In this document: positions 1 to 6,829 of the stretch, in pieces
Layout: every line of letters starts with the position of its first letter
Position numbering within the stretch: position 1 is the stretch's first letter
Notes under the pieces: model-generated
Databases searched by the model: none
Seen by the model: only the letters and a program-made list of their open reading frames with translations
What the model was told of the DNA's origin: nothing
Position numbers and translations under genes: made by a program
Source: Candidatus Woesearchaeota archaeon
Lineage (GTDB): Archaea; Nanobdellota; Nanobdellia; Woesearchaeales; WJIZ01
Direction: 5' to 3'
Assembly (NCBI GenBank): GCA_018303575.1
Contig: JAGVXW010000059.1
Location: 1-15,808, forward strand
Length of the DNA stretch: 15,808 nucleotides

Positions 1-2
1 AC

Positions 3-86
3 CTGACGCCAGCAAAAATCGAAGGCATCTCAGCAAAAATCTGGACGTGGGGAAACCTGCTGCATTATAGAATTAAAGTATCTTAG
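3..86 (+). CDS. Possible C-terminal fragment of a rightward gene cut by the window edge
   Basis: One frame reads 27 codons open from the left edge to a TAG at 84-86, giving a protein-like tail that ends in LLHYRIKVS. It would converge on the topoisomerase VI A gene, whose stop lies 19 bp further on. A second frame is open to 70, so the choice of frame is weak. No family can be recognised from so few residues. Confidence 0.3.
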   Translation: MTPAKIEGISAKIWTWGNLLHYRIKVS

Positions 87-87
87 A

Positions 88-100
88 TGGTACAATACCA
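88..100. terminator. Small hairpin at the end of the topoisomerase VI A gene
   Basis: TGGTA and TACCA form a 5-bp stem around a 3-nt loop, just past the stop codon of the leftward gene and just past the end of the possible rightward fragment. A terminator or 3'-end role is inferred from position only. No strong T-tract follows. Confidence 0.25.
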
Positions 101-104
101 GAAT

Positions 105-1202
105 TTACGGCAGGAACCTTTCGGGGTGCTGGAGCTTTTCCGGGAGGTACTTCTCAATCACGAAGTTGAGCCCCCACTTCGCGAGCGCCTGCTGCTCTGC
201 CCTCACCTTCATCTGGATCATCTGGCTGATGGCCTTCTGCCACTCCTTGTGGTGGATCACAAATGGATCGTTTTTTAGAGCGTCTTTCGCTCGCTTAATA
301 TCAATGTCCTTGAGTGGGTGGGTGGGTAGCTTATAGTCTATCACATCCTGAGGAGTGACACCGAGGTAGTGTGCCTGCGGGACGCAGAAGAATTCATTGA
401 TATGGGCAGAATTTCCCGATCCCACCTTGAGTGTGCGGTAGATGTTCATGTGGCCGTAGGGATCATTGTCGCAGAACACATAGACGGGAATCTTGATTTC
501 ATCGCTGAGCCGTCGGATAAATCTTCGGCACGCTCTTGTGGGGACTCCTCCCAATGAGATCAGGACGCAGTTCGCCTTCTTCCAATAGTTGTGCTTCACC
601 AGGCGCTGGAACATACCTGCAGTCTCAATCGCGAGGATGAACTTCGCTTTGGTCTCGAACTTCAAGTCCTCAACAGAACTGGGGATGGAATATGATCCGG
701 AGCCGAACTTCGTGCAGTCGATGCGCAATTCCTTCCCCGTATCGGAATCCTTGTCGATGACAATGAGCTGGCCGGCAATCTCTCCGCCTTTCTCTTCTGG
801 GATGAAGCCGATCTGCTCCCTGTTCACGAGCATCATGGCTTCCACATCATCCATGACAGCGTCGGATTCCGGCTGGCTGGAGAAGCGCGCGTCGCCCCAG
901 TTCTTGCTCACATAGTACGCTTCCCTTTTCGTGGCGATGTCATCAGTTCCGACAAGCTCCTTGGAGAGCGCCATCATCCTGAGCGTCTGGGCGAAGGTCT
1001 TGACAGAGGAGGCAGTGAGCGTGCGCGTCTTGGTCTTGTCGATGAGCTCGAAATAGCCCTCCTTCGGGTCGTACTTGACGTTGGTGAGGGCGCGGAGCGG
1101 CATCTTGAGCTTGGGCTGCTTCTTCTTCAGGATTGTCTGGTAGACATCAGTCGCGACATCCTCGATCTTCTCCACGACCGGCTTCTCTTTTGCCTTACTC
1201 AT
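105..1202 (-). CDS. top6A: DNA topoisomerase VI subunit A (catalytic, Spo11-like)
   Basis: This is the 365-residue DNA-cleaving subunit of type IIB topoisomerase, which with subunit B passes one duplex through another using ATP. The winged-helix (5Y-CAP) region carries the catalytic tyrosine context TKREAYY, with Tyr97 the likely nucleophile (Tyr96 adjacent). The Toprim domain follows, with Glu193 in AIETAGMF and Asp245/Asp247 in CDNDPYG as Mg2+ ligands. Length is normal for the family. The start at 1202 is preferred over an in-frame ATG at 1244: it overlaps the end of the B-subunit gene (ATGAGTAA) and has a purine-rich GGAGGAGAAGG Shine-Dalgarno run just upstream inside that gene. The A and B subunits are therefore translationally coupled, which suits an A2B2 enzyme. 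Confidence 0.97.
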   Translation of the reverse strand: MSKAKEKPVVEKIEDVATDVYQTILKKKQPKLKMPLRALTNVKYDPKEGYFELIDKTKTRTLTASSVKTFAQTLRMMALSKELVGTDDIATKREAYYVSKNWGDARFSSQPESDAVMDDVEAMMLVNREQIGFIPEEKGGEIAGQLIVIDKDSDTGKELRIDCTKFGSGSYSIPSSVEDLKFETKAKFILAIETAGMFQRLVKHNYWKKANCVLISLGGVPTRACRRFIRRLSDEIKIPVYVFCDNDPYGHMNIYRTLKVGSGNSAHINEFFCVPQAHYLGVTPQDVIDYKLPTHPLKDIDIKRAKDALKNDPFVIHHKEWQKAISQMIQMKVRAEQQALAKWGLNFVIEKYLPEKLQHPERFLP

Positions 1203-2829
1203 CCTTCTCCTCCTCATCCTTGCCGATCTTCGCAAGCTCCTCATCGTATTCCGGGTTGTCTATGCCGATCTCTTCCAATTCGCCTCTCGTGTGCTCGAGG
1301 ATTTCGTAAAGAAGATCCTCCACCTTCTTCGTATCCTTGATGCCGATCAGCTCCTTGAGCGCCTCGGCGACATGGGGGATGTAGCGCTGGATATAGTCGC
1401 GCTTCTTTCCTTCCGCGAGAATGCGGTGCTTCTTGCCGATGTAGGCACCTAATTTCCGGCCGATCTCCTGCAAAGCGAGCGTGACTTCCTTTAGGATTTC
1501 TGGATAATGGGCAACGGCCTCCTTGCTTTCCGACGTGAACGGCACCCAGACGGAAGCGATGCTGACGACGAGCGTGGCGGGACCGATCGGCAGGCCGCCC
1601 TTGCTCTGCTGGAGGCCATAGGGCTTCCAATTCGCATTGGTGACGGCTTTTGTTACGACGCAGGCGCCTTGCTGGTATAACAACGGGACACGATTCGCAT
1701 AGCGCATCAGGCGGATGGGCTCTTCGGCGGGCTGCTGGCCTCCATACGCGACGCCGACCTCGATGATGAAGGGGTTGCCGCGATAGACTTCAGGGGAGCG
1801 CGTTGCAGCTGCGTAGAATTCAGCGTTAATCTCTTTTCTCAGGCCTTTCTCCAACAGTTCCGTGCCTAGCGGAGAAATGCAGTCTGTCGGCGGAGCCATG
1901 ATCTTTGTCTTCTTGATGCCGTCAACGAGTTTCTCGACCATCTCGCGGCTCATGTCGTCCGGCTTTGTTTCCGGCAAAAGGGCAGCATTCTCGCAGATCT
2001 GCTTCGCAGTGTTGGCGCCGATGCGCTCGAACGAGTTGATGAGGAAGCTGTTCAACGTTCTCGCGTCCGTCTGCTTGAGCATAGTTTGCATCACGCCGAG
2101 CTCGACTCCATAGGGATGCGGCTTGATCTCGACGGGCTTCTTGGGCTTCTCTTCCGACGCTCTCGCGAAGACAAACTGCTCCGCCTTCGGATTCGTGTAG
2201 ATGATCGTTACGTGCGGGTTGACGATGGCTGTTTCCTTGAGATATTCATCTACACTCTGATTGCCTTGCGCATAATTGCCATCAAGTTCGATCTCGACGC
2301 GAGTGCCATGGTCCTTCTTCCATTCCCTTGTCTCTTCCTTCAGGATTTCGGGGCGGTTCTGCTGGGTATCGATATGGAGCTCATAATAATGTGCCGGCTC
2401 ATTGGGGTGGATCTTGGAGATGATCTTCGCCGCTTTTCCCGTCGTCAATTGGCCGTACATGACCGCGGCGGATATGCCCAGTCCCTGTTGTCCGCGACTC
2501 TGCGCGTAGTTAAAAAATTTGCTGCCATAAAGCAACTTCGCGAAGATATTCGGGATCTGCTTTTTCACGATGCCGGGGCCGTTATCTTCGATGATAACAC
2601 GAAACCGGTCATTCTGAAGGTCGACGATATCGACGATGACTTCCGGCAGGATATCGGCCTCCTCGCACGCGTCCAGGCTGTTGTCCACGGCTTCTTTGAC
2701 GGCAGTCATGAGCGCCTTGCGCTTGTTGTCGAAGCCGAGCAGATGGCGGTTGCGGGCGAAGAATTCCGCTACGCCGATCTCGCGCTGCTTCGCGGCCATC
2801 TCGTGCGCCTTGGTCTTCAGCTCTGCCAT
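1195..2829 (-). CDS. top6B: DNA topoisomerase VI subunit B (GHKL ATPase)
   Basis: A 544-residue ATPase subunit that binds ATP and dimerises to drive strand passage with subunit A. GHKL motifs are intact: the N box with Glu46 and Asn50 in KEAVDNSLDA, the DNGPGI motif at 82-87, and the glycine lid GQQGLG at 113-118. An H2TH-like segment and the transducer domain follow. The motif QSKGGLPIGP holds the probable switch lysine of the transducer (assigned by family resemblance). The ATG at 2829 lies inside the end of the KH gene (13-nt overlap) and begins MAELKTKAHE; the longer reading from 2880 would add 17 residues unlike the family N-terminus. The acidic Glu/Lys tail overlaps the start of top6A. 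It is the middle gene of a KH-top6B-top6A operon. Confidence 0.97.
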   Translation of the reverse strand: MAELKTKAHEMAAKQREIGVAEFFARNRHLLGFDNKRKALMTAVKEAVDNSLDACEEADILPEVIVDIVDLQNDRFRVIIEDNGPGIVKKQIPNIFAKLLYGSKFFNYAQSRGQQGLGISAAVMYGQLTTGKAAKIISKIHPNEPAHYYELHIDTQQNRPEILKEETREWKKDHGTRVEIELDGNYAQGNQSVDEYLKETAIVNPHVTIIYTNPKAEQFVFARASEEKPKKPVEIKPHPYGVELGVMQTMLKQTDARTLNSFLINSFERIGANTAKQICENAALLPETKPDDMSREMVEKLVDGIKKTKIMAPPTDCISPLGTELLEKGLRKEINAEFYAAATRSPEVYRGNPFIIEVGVAYGGQQPAEEPIRLMRYANRVPLLYQQGACVVTKAVTNANWKPYGLQQSKGGLPIGPATLVVSIASVWVPFTSESKEAVAHYPEILKEVTLALQEIGRKLGAYIGKKHRILAEGKKRDYIQRYIPHVAEALKELIGIKDTKKVEDLLYEILEHTRGELEEIGIDNPEYDEELAKIGKDEEEKDE

Positions 2830-3371
2830 CTCTCCGTCATCTCCCTTCGCTTCAATTCCCTCCTCTTGCGCTCGAGCCACTTGTACACGGAACTGTGCGT
2901 CGAGCCGGCGATGAGCATCTCGACAGCGCGCCTGGCGACGATGACGTTCTGGGTCTCGCCGATGATCGAGATTGTTTTTCCAAAGACCGAGATGGAGGTT
3001 TCGGTCATCTCCTCGATGTGCTTCCTTGTCTTGCCTTCCGAGCCGATCACCCTGCCCTTGACGCGGAGCATACCTTCCTTGGACTTGCCCATGTATTCCT
3101 GGAGATTGAGATTTTCGAAAGAATAATCAACTTTTAGGAGGAGCATGGCGATTTCCGGATTGAAGCCCCTTCCGATGGCGGTGACGATCTCCTTCGCGGT
3201 ATAGATGCCGAGGCCGTCGGGGCCGGAGATGAACACATCGCCCTCCTTCGAGTCGATGTCCAGCCTGGTCTTCGTGGATTCCTCTATCTCGCGCTTGATC
3301 GCGCCCTCCTTGCCGATGAGCACGGCGATGCGCTCCCTCGGGATCTTCAGCTCTGTCCTGAGACTCTCCAT
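2817..3371 (-). CDS. KH-domain RNA-binding protein, archaeal Dim2/Pno1-like
   Basis: 184 residues with two KH domains. The first has the GKEG loop at 20-23 (VLIGKEGAIKREIE) and the second GSEG at 110-113 (VIGSEGKTRKHIE). This length and layout match the archaeal Pno1/Dim2 (Krr1-like) family, which acts in late 16S rRNA maturation and the small ribosomal subunit. The ATG at 3371 is chosen because a TATA box is centred about 27 bp upstream, which puts transcription start at the A of the ATG (leaderless); a GTG at 3389 would fall only about 9 bp from that box. The gene heads the operon with top6B and top6A and lies next to RIO1, another 40S/30S maturation factor. That gene order is familiar from other archaea. 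Confidence 0.93.
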   Translation of the reverse strand: MESLRTELKIPRERIAVLIGKEGAIKREIEESTKTRLDIDSKEGDVFISGPDGLGIYTAKEIVTAIGRGFNPEIAMLLLKVDYSFENLNLQEYMGKSKEGMLRVKGRVIGSEGKTRKHIEEMTETSISVFGKTISIIGETQNVIVARRAVEMLIAGSTHSSVYKWLERKRRELKRREMTERWQS

Positions 3372-3393
3372 GAATCCGGCAAACCCCACGGCA

Positions 3394-3401
3394 TTTTTAT
3401 A
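3394..3401 (-). promoter_or_regulatory. TATA box of the KH-top6B-top6A operon
   Basis: The minus strand reads GATATAAAAATG, with TATAAAAA centred about 27 bp from the ATG at 3371. This spacing fits an archaeal promoter giving a leaderless mRNA and supports that start codon. Confidence 0.7.
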
Positions 3402-3438
3402 TCTTTAGTTTTGGCCTTTGCTTTGTAAAAATAGGAAT

Positions 3439-4134
3439 TCATGGAGATGTAACTTTCTTCTTCATCTCATCGATATCCACAGCGAGGCCGTGCTTCTTGA
3501 AGAAATTGTGGATGTTCCTGACATCGCGGTCGATGAATTCCTGGCTCCTTGAGGTTTCGAGCGGGGAGCACTGGGAGAAGTCGATGAAGACCGGGCGCTC
3601 CCGGTCATTGAGGATGTTGAATGGCGACAAATCTGCGTGGACGAAGCCGGCCTTGTGGAGCCGGGCCATGTTCTCGAGGATGGCGTCGAGGAAAGCGTTC
3701 TTGTCTTTCGGGACCGCGTCCTTCAGCTTGGGCGCAGGCTCCTCCTGGCCGATCATCTCGAGCACGAGGACGTTGTTTGCGAACGCGATGGGCGTGGGGA
3801 CGCGCACTCCGGCTTCCCGCGCCTTCATCAGGTTGCGGAATTCTCTCTGCACCCAGGCGAAGATGATCTTGCGCTTCTTGCCCTTGAGATCGGCGTAGCG
3901 CGGGTCCTCCCTGATGTAGTCGTACATGCGGTTGAAGTCGCAGGCCTCGAGGCGGTAGATCTTCGCGATGACTCTTCCTTCACCCTTCTTCGCGGTGAAG
4001 ATGTTGGCCTCCTTGCCGATGCTGACCGGGCTTTCCAGGCCGTCGAAGTGGCCCTGCGAGATGAGCTTGAACACTGTGAGATTGGTGAAATTATCGAAGA
4101 CATTGTGCATGGTCTTGAACTTGTCCTGGGTCAT
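3439..4134 (-). CDS. rio1: RIO1-type serine/threonine protein kinase/ATPase
   Basis: A 231-residue atypical kinase of the RIO1 family, which acts as a release-type ATPase in small-subunit ribosome assembly. Visible motifs in order are the flexible P-loop SIGKEANIF (38-46), Lys58 in VIAKIYR, the hinge region LVLEMIG, the catalytic loop HADLSPFN with Asp168, and the metal-binding FIDFSQ with Asp185. The C-terminal ERDV-like signature appears as DRDVRNIHNFF, typical of RIO1 rather than RIO2. The winged helix of RIO2 is absent. The ATG at 4134 is selected because a TATA box lies 26 bp upstream; a longer reading from 4224 would cross that promoter. It is the leftward neighbour of the KH gene, separated by a 67-bp gap with its own promoter. 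Confidence 0.93.
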   Translation of the reverse strand: MTQDKFKTMHNVFDNFTNLTVFKLISQGHFDGLESPVSIGKEANIFTAKKGEGRVIAKIYRLEACDFNRMYDYIREDPRYADLKGKKRKIIFAWVQREFRNLMKAREAGVRVPTPIAFANNVLVLEMIGQEEPAPKLKDAVPKDKNAFLDAILENMARLHKAGFVHADLSPFNILNDRERPVFIDFSQCSPLETSRSQEFIDRDVRNIHNFFKKHGLAVDIDEMKKKVTSP

Positions 4135-4155
4135 AGCTTGCGTAAGTTTAAGGGT

Positions 4156-4164
4156 ATTATAAAA
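4156..4164 (-). promoter_or_regulatory. TATA box of the RIO1 gene
   Basis: The minus strand reads TTTTATAAT, centred 26 bp upstream of the ATG at 4134, as expected for a leaderless archaeal transcript. Confidence 0.7.
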
Positions 4165-4181
4165 GTATAGGGGGAGGGAAA

Positions 4182-4262
4182 CGCAAAGGCTCAGACATGT
4201 CAGAGTTTCTTGAACTCTGAGCATGCTCAGAAATCAGAGATTTCTGACACTTCGCCTTTGCG
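4182..4262. repeat. Cluster of interlocking palindromes
   Basis: CGCAAAGGC (4182-4190) pairs with GCCTTTGCG (4254-4262), enclosing two perfect hairpins: TCAGAGTT/AACTCTGA (4200-4207/4213-4220, 5-nt loop) and TCAGAAATC/GATTTCTGA (4227-4235/4239-4247, 3-nt loop). A third, perfect 16-bp palindrome TCTGAGCATGCTCAGA (4216-4231) overlaps both arms and would exclude them. It lies just upstream of the RIO1 promoter. It could be a multi-subunit operator, a cruciform, or part of an RNA. Function unknown. Confidence 0.7.
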
Positions 4263-4321
4263 CCTTCACACAAGAATGAAGACTCTTGGAAACCACTCTA
4301 GAATGGTGTCACAGCACAAAG

Positions 4322-4329
4322 TTTATATA
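4322..4329 (+). promoter_or_regulatory. Possible TATA box for a rightward non-coding transcript
   Basis: AGTTTATATAG is a good archaeal TATA match and would start transcription near 4352. No plausible protein gene begins there; the structured stretch 4362-4537 follows. TDH has a separate TATA box further downstream, so this promoter, if real, would drive a distinct RNA. Confidence 0.4.
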
Positions 4330-4361
4330 GAAGCGCCTCCCTTCGATAGCCACCTCTTTTT

Positions 4362-4395
4362 CCCTAAGGGGGCCCCTCCGGGGGTCTCTTTAGGG
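4362..4395 (+). other. Very stable hairpin with UNCG-type tetraloop
   Basis: Read as RNA on the plus strand, 4362-4376 (CCCTAAGGGGGCCCC) pairs throughout with 4381-4395, giving 15 bp including three G-U pairs. The loop is UCCG closed by C-G, a UNCG-class tetraloop. The G-U pairs are compatible only with the plus-strand RNA, which argues for rightward transcription. It is followed by TTTTCCC. Confidence 0.6.
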
Positions 4396-4438
4396 TTTTC
4401 CCAAACATGTATGTCCAAGCTGATTACATTTGTATTCA

Positions 4439-4537
4439 TGCGTGCGACGGTCATTTTGCCACGCAAAATGCCCTCTTCGGGCAGCATACTCACTCCGTTC
4501 GTAGGTTAGTCTTCGCTAACAGCCCTCAGCGCACGCA
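4439..4537 (+). ncRNA. Candidate structured RNA, multi-arm fold
   Basis: TGCGTGCG (4439-4446) pairs with CGCACGCA (4530-4537) as a closing stem. It encloses three hairpins: CATTTTGC/GCAAAATG (4452-4459/4463-4470), TGCCC/GGGCA (4469-4473/4479-4483, sharing 2 nt with the first) and GTTAG/CTAAC (4505-4509/4516-4520). The layout resembles a cloverleaf, but there is no T-loop, anticodon arm of correct size or CCA context, so it is not a tRNA. Together with the hairpin at 4362-4395 it could form one RNA running from about 4352. Transcription is inferred, not shown. Confidence 0.35.
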
Positions 4538-4595
4538 CGGAAAGGCACGCCTTGTTGCTCACCATCCGGATCTGCACGTTTAAGCCGCCAATATC

Positions 4596-4604
4596 TTTAA
4601 AAAT
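4596..4604 (+). promoter_or_regulatory. TATA box of the threonine catabolic operon
   Basis: TTTAAAAAT is centred about 26 bp before the ATG at 4626, giving a leaderless message and fixing the start of the dehydrogenase. Confidence 0.65.
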
Positions 4605-4625
4605 TGGCCTTCTTTGCGTGCCCAA

Positions 4626-5576
4626 ATGGCAAAGACGCTCGTGATTGGGGCTTTTGGGCAGATCGGCTCCGAGCTTGTGCCGGCACTGCGCTCAAAATAC
4701 GGAAGAGAAGGAGTCATAGCGAGCGACATCCGGGAGCCGCACCCGCCGGGGGAGATGGAGCCCTACGAGATCTGCGACGCGACAGACAAGGAGGGGATGG
4801 AGAGGCTCATCAGGCGCCACGACGTGGACACCGTCTACCATCTCGCGTCATTGCTGTCTGCGAGCGGGGAGAAGAACCCGGACAATGCCTGGCGGCTCAA
4901 CGTCAAGAGCCTGAAGATTGTCCTCGACCTCGCGGTGAAGCACAAGCTGAAGCGCGTGTTCTGGCCCAGCTCGATTGCGGCGTTCGGGCCGACCACGCCC
5001 CGCGTCGGCACTCCGCAACACACGGTGCTCAAGCCCACGACGATGTACGGCGTAACTAAGGTGACTGGAGAGCTGCTCTGCCAATATTACCATCTCAAAT
5101 ACGGCCTGGACGTGCGCAGCGTGCGCTATCCCGGCCTCATCAGCCACAAGGCGCTGCCCGGCGGAGGCACAACTGATTATGCTGTGGGCATCTTCTATGA
5201 CGCGCTCCAGAAGGGAAGCTACTCCTGCTATCTGAGGCCTGACACGCGGCTGCCCATGATGTATATGGACGACGCGATCCGCGGAACGATCGAGCTGATG
5301 GATGCTCCGGCCGAGAGGCTCAGTGTGCGGACCAGCTATAATCTGACAGCTATTAGTTTCTCTGCGGCTGAGCTGGCGGCCGAGGTGAAGAAGCACGTGC
5401 CTTCGTTCAAGATCTCCTACAAGCCAGACGAACGGCAGAAGATCGCGGACTCCTGGCCGCAAAGCATCGACGACAGCCAGGCCCGGAAAGACTGGGGATG
5501 GAAGCACACGTACGGGGTGCCGGAGATGACGGCTGTGATGATCAAAGAACTCAAGAAGAAGCTGGGGATGCGATGA
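4626..5576 (+). CDS. tdh: L-threonine 3-dehydrogenase, SDR (epimerase-like) type
   Basis: A 316-residue extended short-chain dehydrogenase. It has the NAD-binding GAFGQIG motif at 8-14, an acidic residue after the second strand (SDIREP), Ser115/Ser116 in WPSSIAAFG, and catalytic Tyr141 and Lys145 in TMYGVTK. The motifs RYPGLIS, GGGTTDYAV and PMMYMDDAIRG are those of the epimerase-like threonine dehydrogenases known from Thermoplasma and some bacteria, rather than the zinc-dependent MDR type of Pyrococcus. The reaction is L-threonine plus NAD+ to 2-amino-3-ketobutyrate. The next gene starts within its stop codon (ATGA) and encodes the enzyme that consumes this unstable product, which supports the assignment over a sugar epimerase. 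The ATG at 4626 is supported by the TATA box 26 bp upstream; a TTG at 4614 is less likely. Confidence 0.88.
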   Translation: MAKTLVIGAFGQIGSELVPALRSKYGREGVIASDIREPHPPGEMEPYEICDATDKEGMERLIRRHDVDTVYHLASLLSASGEKNPDNAWRLNVKSLKIVLDLAVKHKLKRVFWPSSIAAFGPTTPRVGTPQHTVLKPTTMYGVTKVTGELLCQYYHLKYGLDVRSVRYPGLISHKALPGGGTTDYAVGIFYDALQKGSYSCYLRPDTRLPMMYMDDAIRGTIELMDAPAERLSVRTSYNLTAISFSAAELAAEVKKHVPSFKISYKPDERQKIADSWPQSIDDSQARKDWGWKHTYGVPEMTAVMIKELKKKLGMR

Positions 5577-6829
5577 GTTTCCACGAGACATTAAAGGCAG
5601 AGCTGGCGCGGATTGACTCCGCCGGGACCACCAAGCGCGAGGAGCTGGTGTTCGAAGGATTTTCCCACGAAACTGGCCATGCCCCTCAAGCGCTCATCAA
5701 AGGAAAGAAGTTCTCCATCTTCAACTCCAATGATTATCTTGGGCTGCGATTCCATGAAGCATTAAGAAAAGGAGAGGAAGAGGCGTCGAAGGCCTTTGGC
5801 TCAGGGCCGGGCGCTGTGCGGTTCATCTCCGGGACGCTGAAGGTGCACTACGATTTGGAGCAGGCGCTCGCGAAATTCCATGGACGCGAAGCGGGCATGA
5901 TCTTCTCCTCGGCTTTCGCGACAAGCCTTGCGGTCATCCAGTGCTTCATCAAGGGCCAGGCGAAGGACACGAAGGTGAGCGACCAGACGCTCGTTGTTTC
6001 CGACGAGCTGAACCACCGCTGCATCATCGACGGGATCCGCGTGGCCAATCTTCCTAAAGACAACAGGATGGTGTTCAAACATTTGGATCTGGAGGATTTT
6101 AGAAGAATCCTGAGCGAGAACAAGGGAAAGTTCAAGCGTGCTGTGGCGGTGACCGACGGCATCTTCTCCATGCTTGGAGAATACCAAGATCTGAAGAAAT
6201 TCCAGGAGATCGCGAAAAGCTTCGAGAAGGACTTCGAGGAAGGGGTCGTGACGATCGTTGACGACAGCCACGGCATTGGCGCCTTCGGGAAGACAGGAAG
6301 GGGCGTTGAGGAATTCTGCCACGCTAAATGCGACTTGTTGATAGGAACGCTGGGAAAAGGCCTTGGCGCTGATGGAGGATATGTTGTGGGAGACAAACTG
6401 ATGATTGATTATCTCCGGGAGGCGGCTCCGACGTATATTTATTCGAATCCTGTTTCTCCAGGGACTGCGGGAGCGGGGTTGGCTTCAGTACACTTAGTTG
6501 AAAGCCAAGAAGGGAGGAGGCTTATAGAGAACCTCCACGCAAACATCGCTGCCTTCAAGAAGAAAATGAAGGAAGCTGGCTTCACGTTCGCCGCTGATTC
6601 ACTTCACGCGGTGCAGCCGATATTAATCGGCGAGAGCGTGAAATGCAGGAACTTCGCTAAAGCGCTGTTTGAAGAAGGATTCATCGTCACCAATCTATCG
6701 TATCCGATTGTGCCTCCGGGGAAGGATGAGATCCGGGTGCAGATTTCTGCGGCACATACTGAGAAGGATATCGAGGAGTTCATTTCTGTAGCAGTGAAGG
6801 CGGGAAAGAAGACGGGAGTTCTAGGCTAA
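5573..6829 (+). CDS. kbl: 2-amino-3-ketobutyrate CoA ligase (glycine C-acetyltransferase)
   Basis: 418 residues of the alpha-oxoamine synthase family (PLP fold type I). It catalyses 2-amino-3-ketobutyrate plus CoA to glycine plus acetyl-CoA. Family motifs are NSNDYLGL (51-58), FGSGPGAVRFISGT (75-88), SDELNHRCIIDG (143-154), VDDSHGIGAFG (229-239) with the PLP-contacting Asp and His, and GTLGKGLGADGG with Schiff-base Lys262. AONS, KBL and related synthases share these motifs; KBL is chosen because of the adjacent threonine dehydrogenase and the 4-nt ATGA overlap. The start at 5573 has a GGGGAT Shine-Dalgarno-like site inside the upstream gene. It is about 20 residues longer than typical bacterial KBL. 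Its 3' end overlaps the convergent dehydrogenase gene by 4 nt. Confidence 0.9.
   Translation: MSFHETLKAELARIDSAGTTKREELVFEGFSHETGHAPQALIKGKKFSIFNSNDYLGLRFHEALRKGEEEASKAFGSGPGAVRFISGTLKVHYDLEQALAKFHGREAGMIFSSAFATSLAVIQCFIKGQAKDTKVSDQTLVVSDELNHRCIIDGIRVANLPKDNRMVFKHLDLEDFRRILSENKGKFKRAVAVTDGIFSMLGEYQDLKKFQEIAKSFEKDFEEGVVTIVDDSHGIGAFGKTGRGVEEFCHAKCDLLIGTLGKGLGADGGYVVGDKLMIDYLREAAPTYIYSNPVSPGTAGAGLASVHLVESQEGRRLIENLHANIAAFKKKMKEAGFTFAADSLHAVQPILIGESVKCRNFAKALFEEGFIVTNLSYPIVPPGKDEIRVQISAAHTEKDIEEFISVAVKAGKKTGVLG

Noticed and set aside
10..41. Direct repeat CAGCAAAAATC at 10-20 and 31-41
   Set aside because: Only two 11-bp copies 21 bp apart, possibly inside the end of a coding region; not enough for an array or attachment site.
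2086..3126. Long rightward open frame opposite top6B and the KH gene
   Set aside because: It lies wholly antisense to two clearly conserved genes, crosses their overlap, and its translation shows no family motif; it results from codon bias of the real strand.
4362..4395. IS200/IS605-type element end
   Set aside because: The hairpin recalls such ends, but there is no tnpA, tnpB or remnant and no second end nearby.
4439..4537. tRNA gene suggested by cloverleaf-like folding
   Set aside because: No TTCRA T-loop, no proper D-loop GG, no 7-nt anticodon loop and arm lengths are wrong.
4848..5591. 247-codon leftward open frame opposite the threonine dehydrogenase
   Set aside because: His/Arg-rich shadow of a well-supported SDR gene.
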